From the NCBI RefSeq assembly GCF_029223485.1, contig NZ_JARHTP010000006.1, forward strand, positions 434,001 through 498,000: DNA of 64,000 nt, given 5' to 3'. The position numbers and the translations under genes were made by a program. How positions within the stretch are numbered: the first letter of the stretch is position 1; every line of letters starts with the position of its first letter. Under the pieces are notes generated by a model that was not told where the DNA came from, made no database searches, and worked only from the letters and a program-made list of their open reading frames with translations. Of this stretch, positions 26,133 through 33,519 are shown piece by piece. This stretch comes from Streptomyces coacervatus (GTDB taxonomy: Bacteria; Actinomycetota; Actinomycetes; Streptomycetales; Streptomycetaceae).

Positions 26133-26158
26133 CCCCCTCTTTCCCCTTCCCTCCAGAT

Positions 26159-26173
26159 CTGACGGTCCGTCAT
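26159..26173. promoter_or_regulatory. CTGACG-N3-CGTCA operator in acyl-CoA dehydrogenase/thiolase divergent promoter
   Basis: CTGACGGTCCGTCAT is perfect except for the last base. It lies between divergent starts at 26132 and 26218, so it can serve both operons. Confidence 0.75.
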
Positions 26174-26217
26174 ATTAGGAGCGCCGGAACGAGATGCACA
26201 GGGGCAGGAGGCCTCTC

Positions 26218-27396
26218 ATGACTCCCACGACTCCCGGGAATCGCAGAGTGGCCGTGGTCGGGGTGTCCCTCTCCGACTGCGGCCGGGTGGACGACGCGAC
26301 GCCGTACACCCTCCACGCCCAGGCGGCCCGCCGCGCACTGGCGGACTCGGGGCTCGGCCGGGAGGTGGTGGACGGGTTCGCGTCGGCGGGCACGGGCACC
26401 CTGGCCCCCGTCGAGGTGGCCGAGTACCTGGGCCTGCGCCCCACCTGGGTCGACTCCACGGCGGTCGGCGGCTCGACATGGGAGGTGATGGCGGCGCACG
26501 CGGCGGACGCGATAGCCGCCGGGCATGCGAATGCGGTCCTGCTGGTCTACGGCTCGACGGCTCGCGCGGACATCAGGGCGGGCCGGCGGACGGGGAATCT
26601 TTCCTTCGGGGCGCGGGGGCCGCTGCAGTTCGAAGTCCCGTACGGCCACACCCTCATCGCCAAGTACGCGATGGCGGCCCGCCGCCACATGATCGAACAC
26701 GGCACGACGATCGAGCAGTTGGCGTCCGTGGCCGTACAGGCGAGGGCGAACGCCGCGCTGAACCCGGAGGCGATGTTCCGCACCCCGATCGCCGTGGACG
26801 AGGTCCTCTCCGGCCCGATGATCGCGGACCCGTTCACAAAACTGCACTGCTGCATACGTTCCGACGGCGGGGCGGCGGTGCTGCTGGCCGCCGAGGAGTA
26901 CGTACGGGACTGCCGTACCGCACCGGTCTGGATCCTCGGCACCGGGGAGCACGTCTCGCACGCCGCGATGTCCGAGTGGCCCGACTTCACGGTGTCGCCG
27001 GCGGCGGTGAGCGGGCGGCTGGCGTTCGAGCGGGCGGGGGTCGGGCCCGCGGAGATGGACTTCGCGCAGGTCTACGACGCGTTCACGTACATGACGCTGG
27101 TGACTCTCGAAGACCTGGGGTTCTGCGGGAAGGGGGAGGGCGGGGCGTTCGTGGAGAAGGGGCGATTGCGGGTGGAGGGCGGGGAGCTGCCGGTGAACAC
27201 CGACGGGGGTGGGCTGTCGGCCCAACACCCCGGGATGCGGGGGTTGTTCCTGCTGGTGGAGGCGGTACGGCAGCTGCGGGGGGAGGCGGGGGCGCGGCAA
27301 GTGCGGGCGTCGGACGGTGAGTTGCCGCGGCTGGGGGTGGCCTCCGGCACCGGGGGCTGGTTCTGCTCGTCCGCGACGGTGGTGCTGGGCAGGTAG
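26218..27396 (+). CDS. thiolase-fold lipid-transfer protein (SCP-x type)
   Basis: A 392-residue thiolase-like protein. Landmarks are RVAVVGVSLSDCGR, VGGSTWEVMAAHAADAIAAG near residue 85, AQVYDAFTYMTLVTLEDLGFCGKGEGGAF near 285 and NTDGGGLSAQHPGMRG near 327-342. It keeps the thiolase His-Pro (His 337) where the Ltp2-like protein at 16186 has Tyr, so these are probably different activities. No Cys is evident at the usual N-terminal nucleophile position, so it may not be a classical thiolase. The ATG at 26218 is preceded by AGGAGG; an in-frame ATG at 26194 is less well placed. No DUF35 partner is adjacent. Confidence 0.85.
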   Translation: MTPTTPGNRRVAVVGVSLSDCGRVDDATPYTLHAQAARRALADSGLGREVVDGFASAGTGTLAPVEVAEYLGLRPTWVDSTAVGGSTWEVMAAHAADAIAAGHANAVLLVYGSTARADIRAGRRTGNLSFGARGPLQFEVPYGHTLIAKYAMAARRHMIEHGTTIEQLASVAVQARANAALNPEAMFRTPIAVDEVLSGPMIADPFTKLHCCIRSDGGAAVLLAAEEYVRDCRTAPVWILGTGEHVSHAAMSEWPDFTVSPAAVSGRLAFERAGVGPAEMDFAQVYDAFTYMTLVTLEDLGFCGKGEGGAFVEKGRLRVEGGELPVNTDGGGLSAQHPGMRGLFLLVEAVRQLRGEAGARQVRASDGELPRLGVASGTGGWFCSSATVVLGR

Positions 27397-27409
27397 TCGG
27401 CTGCGAGTG

Positions 27410-27763
27410 CTAGTCGGACTCGGCAGGCAGGGCGTCGCGCATCGCGCGTGCGGTGGAGGCCGGGTCGTAGTCCCCGGGAACGCCCTCGACGAGGATGATG
27501 TCGCCCTTGATGTGCTGCGAGCGCAGTGGAGCGATCTCCTGGTACGCGGGCGAGTCCCACCAGGCCCGTGCCTCGCCGATCCCGGGGAAACCGATCACCA
27601 CCACATGCCCGGGCCAGCTGCCCTCCTTCACCTCGTGCTGCGCGGCGTGCACCAGGAAACGGCCGCCGTACGGCTCGAAGGTGCCGCTGATGCGCTCGAT
27701 GTACTCGGCGATCTCCGGGTGCGGGGCGGCTTCCTGGAGGTGAGCTATCGCGTAGGCGGTCAT
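27410..27763 (-). CDS. DUF1330-family protein
   Basis: A 117-residue ferredoxin-like alpha/beta-barrel domain protein of the DUF1330 family (MTAYAIAHLQEAAPHPEIAEYIERI, PYGGRFLVHAAQHEVKEG, VIGFPGIGEARAWWDSPAYQEI). Members form dimers and are of unknown or varied function. The start is the ATG that matches the family; AGGAC lies upstream. Upstream the open frame continues through a 9-base tandem repeat that would encode repeated Ala-Arg-Pro and is not coding. It is convergent with the thiolase-like gene, 13 bases apart. Confidence 0.85.
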   Translation of the reverse strand: MTAYAIAHLQEAAPHPEIAEYIERISGTFEPYGGRFLVHAAQHEVKEGSWPGHVVVIGFPGIGEARAWWDSPAYQEIAPLRSQHIKGDIILVEGVPGDYDPASTARAMRDALPAESD

Positions 27764-27789
27764 GGCGTCCTGTGTCCTTCCGGTCGGTC

Positions 27790-27861
27790 GGGCTGATCGG
27801 GCTGATCGGGCTGGTCGGGCTGGTCGGGCTGGCCGGGCTGGCCGGGCTGGCCGGGCTGGTC
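27790..27861. repeat. 9-base tandem repeat (GGGCTGRTC/GGGCTGGCC)
   Basis: Eight consecutive 9-base units occur: two GGGCTGATC, two GGGCTGGTC, three GGGCTGGCC and one GGGCTGGTC; a degenerate ninth follows. The array begins 27 bases upstream of the DUF1330 start and so lies in its leader or promoter. Confidence 0.92.
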
Positions 27862-28045
27862 GGGCTCCGTACGCAGACGATCGTGGCAGGCAGGCGCGGC
27901 GGGGTCGATGACCTGAGAGGTAAGCGATCTCTGGCAAAGGGCGCGCCATCTTCGCATCTGGAACCCGCAAACAGCCCTTCCCGGTGGATCACTGCCTCAG
28001 GTACTGCTGGTCTCTGCTCATGTCATCAACAACGGGGGAGCAGGA

Positions 28046-28378
28046 ATGAGCCAGTTCGGTGTCGACCCGGACACGCTGACCGAGCTTGCCGGGAAGTTCG
28101 ACAGGGAGGCGAAGGACCTGGCGAAGCCGATCGACGCCTTCGCGGCGACCGCGTCCCAGATCGGAGAGGCCTTCGGGCTGCTCGGCGCCTGCGACGGTGC
28201 GGCGCAGAAGTATCAGACCCTGCTGAACAGCACGCTCAAGGCACTCGGGCAGCTGCCCGGGGTACTCACCAGCGACGGCGACCGGCTGCGTCTGAACGCC
28301 ACCAACTACAAGGCCTCGGACCAGACGGCCATCGACCACCTGCGCGCGGCGACCCAGCCGGCAGGAGGCCCGGCGTGA
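28046..28378 (+). CDS. WXG100/EspC-like small helical protein
   Basis: A 110-residue protein predicted to be two long amphipathic helices (VDPDTLTELAGKFDREAKDLAK and DGAAQKYQTLLNSTLKALGQLPGVLT), separated by a turn at LLGACDG, with no signal peptide. This matches the size and shape of small proteins exported by type VII (ESX) systems, although the strict Trp-x-Gly is absent. The ATG has GGGGGAG about 6 bases upstream. The next gene overlaps by GTGA and does carry WXG, so the two probably act as a pair. No ESX machinery gene lies in the window. Confidence 0.75.
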   Translation: MSQFGVDPDTLTELAGKFDREAKDLAKPIDAFAATASQIGEAFGLLGACDGAAQKYQTLLNSTLKALGQLPGVLTSDGDRLRLNATNYKASDQTAIDHLRAATQPAGGPA

Positions 28379-29496
28379 GCATCAACAGCTGGATCGACGG
28401 CAAGGTTCTGGACATCCTCCAGGCCTGCGGGGTGGAACTCCCGGGCGGCAACGGCGACACGCTCCGCTCGATCGCCGGTGCCTGGGACACCATGGGCAAC
28501 GAGCTGACAGAAGTTGCGCATGCCCTCGATGTGCAAATCCAGGGCGTGGACAAGCAGGGCTGGCACGGTGAGGCCCGCGATGCCTTCGAGAAGCACTGGG
28601 CGGAGCAGAAGCGGGTCATCGACGACGTCGCGCACAACTTCCACCAGGTGGCCGACGGCCTGCGGGCGTACGCCGACGAGATCGACAAGATCAACGAGGA
28701 GATCATCGACATCTGCGTCGAGATCGCCGAGATGGAGATCGCCGGCGCGGCACTGTCCTTCTTCACCGGCTTCCTCTCCGACCTCGTCGCGAACACGGCC
28801 GTGGCCACCCGGGTCGCCAAGATCATCGACCTGGTGAAGCTGTTCACTTCGGCTGCGGAGAAGGTGGCGGCGCTGCTGGAGCGGTTCGGCAAGCTCAGCG
28901 AGGAAGGAGCGGTGAAGCTGGCGAAGGTGGCCGAGTTCGCCGCGAAGTTCCTCAAGAAGGGCGCCGAGAGCTTCGTCACGAACTTCGTGGCGGACTCGGG
29001 CAGCACGATGCTCAACCAGGCCGTTAACGGCCAGCCCGTGACCGTCGGAGACGACCTCGCCAGCGGCGCTTGGGCCGCCGGCGGAACAGCCGTGTTCACC
29101 GGGGGCGGCGCGGCGCTCGCGGACGCAGCCGGACTGACCGGGGTGGCCGGCAACATCCTGAGGGGAGACGGCCTGCTGGGCACCACCGTCAACGGCGCAG
29201 CGGGCAACGTGGCCGGTGGGCTCACGACTGACATCGCCAACGACCGGGATGCCTCGACGATGGGCCAGAACGCCCTCACGAACGCCGCAACCGGTGCCTT
29301 CGGGAACGCCCAGAACCACGGCGTCAATCATGCCTTGGAGCAGCACGGGAGTCTCGGCGGCAAGAACCTCAGTGACCGGGGCGAGCTGGCCGACAGCGCG
29401 TTCAAGAACACCGTGGGAACCACCTTGAACACGGGCGTCTACGCTGCCGGCTCCGGCATCGAGGCGGATGTCCAGGATCTGGCGAAGGACGAGTGA
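28375..29496 (+). CDS. WXG100-domain protein, putative type VII secreted effector
   Basis: A 373-residue protein. Residues 20-115 form a WXG100-type hairpin with the turn motif KQGWHGEARDAFEKHW (Trp-His-Gly). A hydrophobic helix follows (about 122-145), then an Ala/Gly-rich region with several glycine-zipper stretches (GAWAAGGTAVFTGGGAALAD, INGAAGN-type segments). No recognisable nuclease, deaminase or peptidase domain is seen at the C-terminus (VYAAGSGIEADVQDLAKDE). GTG overlaps the previous stop and AGGAGG is well placed. It could be a pore-forming or structural ESX substrate, or a scaffold whose toxin domain has been lost. Confidence 0.7.
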   Translation: MSINSWIDGKVLDILQACGVELPGGNGDTLRSIAGAWDTMGNELTEVAHALDVQIQGVDKQGWHGEARDAFEKHWAEQKRVIDDVAHNFHQVADGLRAYADEIDKINEEIIDICVEIAEMEIAGAALSFFTGFLSDLVANTAVATRVAKIIDLVKLFTSAAEKVAALLERFGKLSEEGAVKLAKVAEFAAKFLKKGAESFVTNFVADSGSTMLNQAVNGQPVTVGDDLASGAWAAGGTAVFTGGGAALADAAGLTGVAGNILRGDGLLGTTVNGAAGNVAGGLTTDIANDRDASTMGQNALTNAATGAFGNAQNHGVNHALEQHGSLGGKNLSDRGELADSAFKNTVGTTLNTGVYAAGSGIEADVQDLAKDE

Positions 29497-29498
29497 GC

Positions 29499-29741
29499 AT
29501 GATCGGCGACGTGAGGCTTGCGGCCGTTTCGAACCCTAACCCGGACCACCCCGCCACCTGGGCCGGCTTCTTCTGGGCGCTCCTCGGGGTTGGCGGTTGC
29601 CTGATCGTCGTCATCGGTGCCGCCCTGACCGTCGCTCTCTGGAGCGTCAGCGATCAGAAGAAGTTGGGCAACTACGTTCTCGGGCCGGTGATCCTCGTGA
29701 TCGGTCTTGTCATCGCCGGCTGGGGTTTCGGGCTGTGGTGA
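29499..29741 (+). CDS. small two-helix membrane protein, copy 1 of 3
   Basis: An 80-residue protein: a short conserved start (MIGDVRLAAV), the motif NPNPDHPATWAGFF, one transmembrane helix at about 23-46, a charged loop (SDQKKLGN) and a second helix at about 56-77 ending WGFGLW. Two paralogues follow immediately with the same layout. It is directly downstream of the WXG100-domain gene, with AAGGA 9 bases upstream of the ATG; a GTG overlapping the previous stop is an alternative start. Function unknown; position suggests partner or immunity protein. Confidence 0.75.
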   Translation: MIGDVRLAAVSNPNPDHPATWAGFFWALLGVGGCLIVVIGAALTVALWSVSDQKKLGNYVLGPVILVIGLVIAGWGFGLW

Positions 29742-29742
29742 C

Positions 29743-29994
29743 GTGCACGATGGGCTCGGCGACATGATCCTGGCAGGGGTCGCGCACAACAACCCGAACT
29801 ACCACCCCGGCTGGGTTTCCTTCTTTGCGGCGCTCGTCGTGCTCGTGGGGTGCGTGATCGTCCTTGTCGGTGGAGCCATGTCCATCGGCATGCGGGGCCT
29901 CGTAGGCCGAAGGAAGTGGGCGGGTTACGCGATTGGGCCGGTGATCATCACGACCGGCCTTGCTGTCGTCGCCCTTGGCGTGTGGCTGTGGTGA
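29743..29994 (+). CDS. small two-helix membrane protein, copy 2 of 3
   Basis: An 83-residue paralogue of the preceding protein, with LGDMILAGVAHNNPNYHPGW at the start, helix 1 at about 27-48, a basic loop (GLVGRRKWAG) and helix 2 ending VALGVWLW. GTG 29743 was chosen because it aligns with the start of the other copies and begins one base after the previous stop; ATG 29764 is possible. It is more diverged from copies 1 and 3 than they are from each other in the N-terminal motif. Confidence 0.7.
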   Translation: MHDGLGDMILAGVAHNNPNYHPGWVSFFAALVVLVGCVIVLVGGAMSIGMRGLVGRRKWAGYAIGPVIITTGLAVVALGVWLW

Positions 29995-30051
29995 CCGCGT
30001 GACGTCGGGCGACCTGGGCCCCGTACCGCTCCCGTACCGGACGAGTGAGGC

Positions 30052-30306
30052 GTGGGCGACGTGAGACTTGCGGCCACCTGGACCCCGAACCCGAATCACC
30101 CCGCCACCTGGGGCGGATTCTTCGCGATGCTCGTCGTCACGGCCGGGTGCGTGATCATCTTCGCCGGTCTGCTCGCAGCGTTCGCTACGTGGCGCAGCAC
30201 CGAACAGCCCCGATATCCGGGGCTTTGGCGTGTGCTCCTCGGCACGGCGGGGTGCTTCACGGTTGTGGGCCTGGTGATCATCGCCTTCGGAGTGTGGCTG
30301 TACTGA
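30052..30306 (+). CDS. small two-helix membrane protein, copy 3 of 3
   Basis: An 84-residue paralogue starting GTG with GDVRLAATWTPNPNHPATWGGFF, helix 1 at about 24-46, loop RSTEQPRYPGLW and helix 2 ending IAFGVWLY. The N-terminal motif is almost identical to copy 1. A 57-base gap separates it from copy 2, whereas copies 1 and 2 are contiguous. Coding nature is supported by the conserved frame across the three copies. Confidence 0.72.
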   Translation: MGDVRLAATWTPNPNHPATWGGFFAMLVVTAGCVIIFAGLLAAFATWRSTEQPRYPGLWRVLLGTAGCFTVVGLVIIAFGVWLY

Positions 30307-30550
30307 GGCGCACACCCCGTGGCCCCTGCCGGAGGCCGCGTCGTCAGGCCCTGTCGTCCAGAGGAAACTGGAGTTCGACAGGATAGAGCAGCACCCCTTG
30401 CGGTCGAGCCAGCGCCGGATCTCGGCCTCCGCCCACGAGATCATTTATGCCAGGTCGGGAATATTTCACAGTCTGCGTGGACGAGGAACGACGTGGTCCG
30501 TAGCGTCATCCGGGAAGCCGCCCAGGCGGGCGGGCCAAGAAGGGGGCTCC

Positions 30551-30760
30551 ATGGCACGCGAGGATCTGACCCGACTTACCGGCACCGTCAACGGGCCCAA
30601 CTGCGATGACGACGACTGCCCGAACGTCTACCGGACGGCATCCGGCTCCATCGTGGTCCAGGGAAGCGTCTCGGACGCATTCCGGGCTCCGGAGGGTGAG
30701 GCCCTGGTGGAGATCCCCGAGTCGGTGCTCAAGGAGGCCGTACGTGCTCTTGGATGGTGA
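30551..30760 (+). CDS. small acidic hypothetical protein
   Basis: A 69-residue protein, REDLTRLTGTVNGPNCDDDDCPNVYRT then SIVVQGSVSDAF and EALVEIPESVLKEAVRALGW. It is acidic, has two cysteines flanking an Asp run, and has no signal or membrane segment. AAGGGGG lies 6-9 bases upstream of the ATG. The next gene (DUF6879-like) starts 17 bases inside its 3' end, so they are translationally linked. I recall this small protein recurring beside DUF6879 and HTH/DUF5753 genes in Streptomyces; its role is not known to me. Confidence 0.75.
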   Translation: MAREDLTRLTGTVNGPNCDDDDCPNVYRTASGSIVVQGSVSDAFRAPEGEALVEIPESVLKEAVRALGW

Positions 30761-31277
30761 CGAGTGGCGGAGGACGTTCGACGCATACGAACGTGACGCG
30801 TGGCGATTCGAGGCGCAGCCCACTTACACCATGCCCAGGGAAGCCGAGAACGTCGCCCGCTTCCTCCGCGGCGAGCCGAAGCCTGCTGATCACAATGGGC
30901 GCTGGCATGAGCGGGTACGCGGATACGTGGCCGCAGGCCGCACCATTGGGCGAGTACGGGTCGTGCGCCAGCCATTGACGGACTATCAGCGGTACCAGTT
31001 CACATGGGGAATTCCCGGAAACATAGCGGCCGGTGAAGACATCCGGATCCTGGATGTCACGCACGAGGACCACGGACTTCCCCTATCCGAAACCGACTGG
31101 TGGATGTTCGACGAGGCGCGAATAGTGCACCTGAACTTCCGGCCGGACGGGACGCAGACCAGCCGGGAGAAGTTCACGGGCGACATCGCCCCGTACTTGG
31201 AGTGGAAGCACACCGCGCTGGCTCACTCGGTGCCGTTCTCCGAGTATGTGAAAGAAATCGGTGACCTTCGAACCTGA
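30744..31277 (+). CDS. DUF6879-like protein
   Basis: A 177-residue protein with the conserved start LDGDEWRRTFDAYERDAWRFEAQPTYTM, a central GRTIGRVRVVRQPLTDYQRYQF and the late DWWMFDEARIVHLNF segment. It appears globular and cytoplasmic. GTG 30744 has AAGGAGG 6 bases upstream, a strong site, although it lies inside the preceding gene. Its own end overlaps the GTG of the HTH/DUF5753 gene by 17 bases. The tight overlap of three genes argues for a functional module, perhaps a toxin-antitoxin-like or signalling unit; family function is unknown to me. Confidence 0.8.
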   Translation: MLLDGDEWRRTFDAYERDAWRFEAQPTYTMPREAENVARFLRGEPKPADHNGRWHERVRGYVAAGRTIGRVRVVRQPLTDYQRYQFTWGIPGNIAAGEDIRILDVTHEDHGLPLSETDWWMFDEARIVHLNFRPDGTQTSREKFTGDIAPYLEWKHTALAHSVPFSEYVKEIGDLRT

Positions 31278-32091
31278 GCAACTGGGGCAGTCGAGAACCG
31301 ATCTCGCACAAACGCTCCGCGAGTTGCGCAAGCGAGCCGGCCTCACCGGGGACCGGCTCGCTCGGCGTTGCAACATGTCTCAGAGCCAGATCAGTAAGTT
31401 CGAGACCGGCAAGAAGACGCCTAAGCTCGTTGACGTCGAACGCATCCTTCGGGCTCTTGACGCTCCCGCCGACATAGTGGCTTCAGTTACAGCTCTCGCG
31501 CGCATCGCGAATACCGAGTGGCAGGACAAGCGCTCGTCCTGGCGCCGCGGGATGGAGAAACGACAGACGGAGCTGGCCTCCCTGGAGCAGGAATCCACAG
31601 AGCTGCGATACTTCCTCCCCTCCATGATTACGGGCCTGCTGGCCACACCCGAATATGTTCGCGCCAGCCTCAGTCACACACCTGGTGACTCGTCAAAGAC
31701 CGTGGCACGTAAGCTGGAGCGCCAAGCTGTCCTCTACGACACGTCAAAGGCCTTCACCTTTGTCCTGACCGAGCAGGCTGCGCGGTGGGCAATCCTTCCA
31801 TCGTCGGCCATGGCGGTACAGATTGACCGTCTGGTGTCACTTTCCCACCTGCCAAATCTTCGCATGGGAGTGATTCCAATGGGAACCGTCATGGCACGTG
31901 GACCGATGAACACGTTCACGGTCTACGACAACCGGCTGACCACAGTCGAGAACTTCACCGGCCGAATGGTCTTCCGAGACTCCCGAGACGTCTCAGAATA
32001 TCTTGCCGTGTTCACCGCTTTCGAGCAGCATGCCCGCTTCGGGGACGAGGCGAGAGCCTTGCTGCAGCTGTGGGCGAATGCCTGCCGGTGA
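31261..32091 (+). CDS. XRE-type HTH regulator with DUF5753 (Scr1-like) domain
   Basis: A 276-residue regulator. The Cro/C1-type HTH is at about residues 14-72 (LAQTLRELRKRAGLTGDRLA, NMSQSQISKFETGKKTPK), followed by the DUF5753 ligand/partner domain (ELRYFLPSMITGLLATPEYVRASL, LERQAVLYD, FVLTEQAARW, NLRMGVIPMG). The family includes the Scr1 protein of S. coelicolor, described as the antitoxin-like partner of a DUF397 protein (Scr2), and the developmental WhiJ. GTG 31261 overlaps the DUF6879 gene. The nearest DUF397 gene on this strand is at 32651. Confidence 0.88.
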   Translation: MTFEPEQLGQSRTDLAQTLRELRKRAGLTGDRLARRCNMSQSQISKFETGKKTPKLVDVERILRALDAPADIVASVTALARIANTEWQDKRSSWRRGMEKRQTELASLEQESTELRYFLPSMITGLLATPEYVRASLSHTPGDSSKTVARKLERQAVLYDTSKAFTFVLTEQAARWAILPSSAMAVQIDRLVSLSHLPNLRMGVIPMGTVMARGPMNTFTVYDNRLTTVENFTGRMVFRDSRDVSEYLAVFTAFEQHARFGDEARALLQLWANACR

Positions 32092-32174
32092 TCTTTAGTC
32101 CGCAACGGGAATATTGCTCGAATCCCCAGCGGTCCCGGTGGATCATAGATTCGTCACAAAGCCGGGGAGGATTG

Positions 32175-32369
32175 ATGGCGAGTCCACAGAAGGCCGAGGG
32201 GTACGGACTTACGGAAATCCCTGCGGAACCAAGAGCAGTGCCGACGTGTGGTACATGTCTCGGTATCTGTGTTCGCCGGGAGAACGCCCGCTCCAGAGGC
32301 GACTACAGCGCCGTATCTGACGCGAACGTGGATCTGCGTCGACACCAGGCAGAGGTTCACTCGGCATGA
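32175..32369 (+). CDS. small Cys-containing hypothetical protein
   Basis: A 64-residue protein with TCGTCLGICVRREN (Cys-x2-Cys-x3-Cys) and a C-terminal DLRRHQAEVH, a possible zinc-binding finger (Cys/His). GGGGAGG lies 5 bases upstream of the ATG. Its stop overlaps the ATG of the next small gene (ATGA). No homologue is named with confidence. Confidence 0.65.
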   Translation: MASPQKAEGYGLTEIPAEPRAVPTCGTCLGICVRRENARSRGDYSAVSDANVDLRRHQAEVHSA

Positions 32370-32545
32370 GCTCGGACAAGGAATCCGGCCTCTTTGCCGA
32401 CCGGCCGTTGATGACCTTACGCATCTCTCGTGATGCCGGGCGGACATGGGGACCCGAGCGGGCCATCTTCAACACAGATGATCTGGCCCCCTTGATCACC
32501 ATGGAATGGCCCCCGTGCAAGTGCCCGCGCTGTAGGCAGCGATGA
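32366..32545 (+). CDS. small basic hypothetical protein with CxCxxC end
   Basis: A 59-residue protein that overlaps the preceding stop by four bases. It begins SSDKESGLFADRPLMTLRIS, has a GRTWGPERAI segment and ends EWPPCKCPRCRQR, where three cysteines could bind metal together with those of its neighbour. The overlap and the uniform coding pattern support it as a gene despite its size. Function unknown. Confidence 0.6.
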   Translation: MSSDKESGLFADRPLMTLRISRDAGRTWGPERAIFNTDDLAPLITMEWPPCKCPRCRQR

Positions 32546-32650
32546 GTCTCTTCCGGCTTCTGAGATGCCTGTCTTCATCCCATGGACTCCCGCCATGCAT
32601 GGCGGCGGCGGTCAGCAATGGCCGCGACAGTTGAACAGGAAGGTGCAGCA

Positions 32651-32875
32651 ATGCTGGACGGAACCGATCTGTACGGGCTGGACATCGACGAGGCCTCCTT
32701 CGTGAAGGCATGCGGAGGGCCCTGCACCGAAGGGTGCGTGACCCTGGCCCGTATCGGCGACAACGCCTGGGCCCTGGGCGACAGCAAGCGGCCGGACGCG
32801 GAGCCGCTCCGGTTCACCACGGAGGAGCTGGACTCGGCCGGCATCGACCCGGCGAGGTTCGGGCTGTCTGTCTGA
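32651..32875 (+). CDS. DUF397-family small protein (Scr2-like)
   Basis: A 74-residue protein with the DUF397 pattern: KACGGPCTEGCVTLARIGDNAWALGDSKRP followed by PLRFTTEELDSAG. The GDSKRP segment corresponds to the conserved RDSK-P of the family. DUF397 proteins are partners of HTH/DUF5753 regulators and act as toxin-like or developmental factors. AGGAAGG is well placed before the ATG. It carries three cysteines, more than is typical. Two DUF5753 genes flank it (31261 and 33520). Confidence 0.78.
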   Translation: MLDGTDLYGLDIDEASFVKACGGPCTEGCVTLARIGDNAWALGDSKRPDAEPLRFTTEELDSAGIDPARFGLSV

Positions 32876-32967
32876 CCAGCCCTCCCCTCCCCCCCAACCG
32901 GTCCCGCTTCCTGGATGGAATCGGGATCGGTTGCCCCTCGATCTTCGACGCCAGATGGGGACGACTG

Positions 32968-33435
32968 GTGCACCACCACGGATATCTATGGGCAGGCCCG
33001 AAAGAACGCTTCGACAACGAAGCCCTACGGCGTCCAGCTCACCCTGAACCACCCCCGACCGGAAGCAGTCCGGAGTTGGTCCAGCGCTATCGCGAGGTGG
33101 CGGCGGCGTTCCCGACCGCGGACCTTCCGCCGCTGGAGACGGCGTACTGGCTCGTCAAGCCGCGCGACCTGGTCCGTGGCACGTGGAACGAGCCCAAGGA
33201 AGCGGCGGCCTGGCTCGGCGAGCGCTTGGCCGAGTATGCGCCCCGGTTCGCCTTCGAGGTGGACAGCAACGTCGCCCGCCTGATCTCAATGGTCAACTCC
33301 ACTACAGCGAGGCTGGATTCGGGAGCCGACGTCTCGCTCGGTTTCTACCTTGAGCGCCCCTCGTATCTGTCGCTCGCGATGGTGACGTGCTCTCCCAACC
33401 GCTCGAAGCCCGAACTGTCGTGCCCTGTCCGGTAA
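32968..33435 (+). CDS. hypothetical protein
   Basis: A 155-residue protein beginning HHHGYLWAGPKERFDNEALRR and containing RYREVAAAFPTADLPPLETAYWLVKPRDLVRGTW and SLGFYLERPSYLSLAMVTCSP. GTG 32968 has GGGGA 6 bases upstream; no earlier start codon gives a sensible frame. It looks globular and cytoplasmic, with no catalytic motif that I recognise. It lies between a DUF397 gene and a DUF5753 gene. Confidence 0.65.
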   Translation: MHHHGYLWAGPKERFDNEALRRPAHPEPPPTGSSPELVQRYREVAAAFPTADLPPLETAYWLVKPRDLVRGTWNEPKEAAAWLGERLAEYAPRFAFEVDSNVARLISMVNSTTARLDSGADVSLGFYLERPSYLSLAMVTCSPNRSKPELSCPVR

Positions 33436-33519
33436 TCGCGACCCTCTGAGCGAACCACGACACCCTGACAACCGGTCGGATCACTCCGCCGACGACCGGA
33501 CGACAAGAGGAGGAACGCA

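Noticed and set aside
27772..28374. Plus-strand extension starting with a GLIGLVGLA run ahead of the WXG gene
   Set aside because: The run is only the 9-base repeat read in frame; the true start of the 373-residue protein is GTG 28375 with AGGAGG.
30307..30400. Possible tRNA-like segment after the third small membrane protein
   Set aside because: No cloverleaf with proper arms and anticodon stem could be drawn.
29710..30444. Minus-strand ORF beginning MISWAEAEIRRWLDRK
   Set aside because: It is antisense to copies 2 and 3 of the small membrane protein, whose shared coding pattern is stronger.
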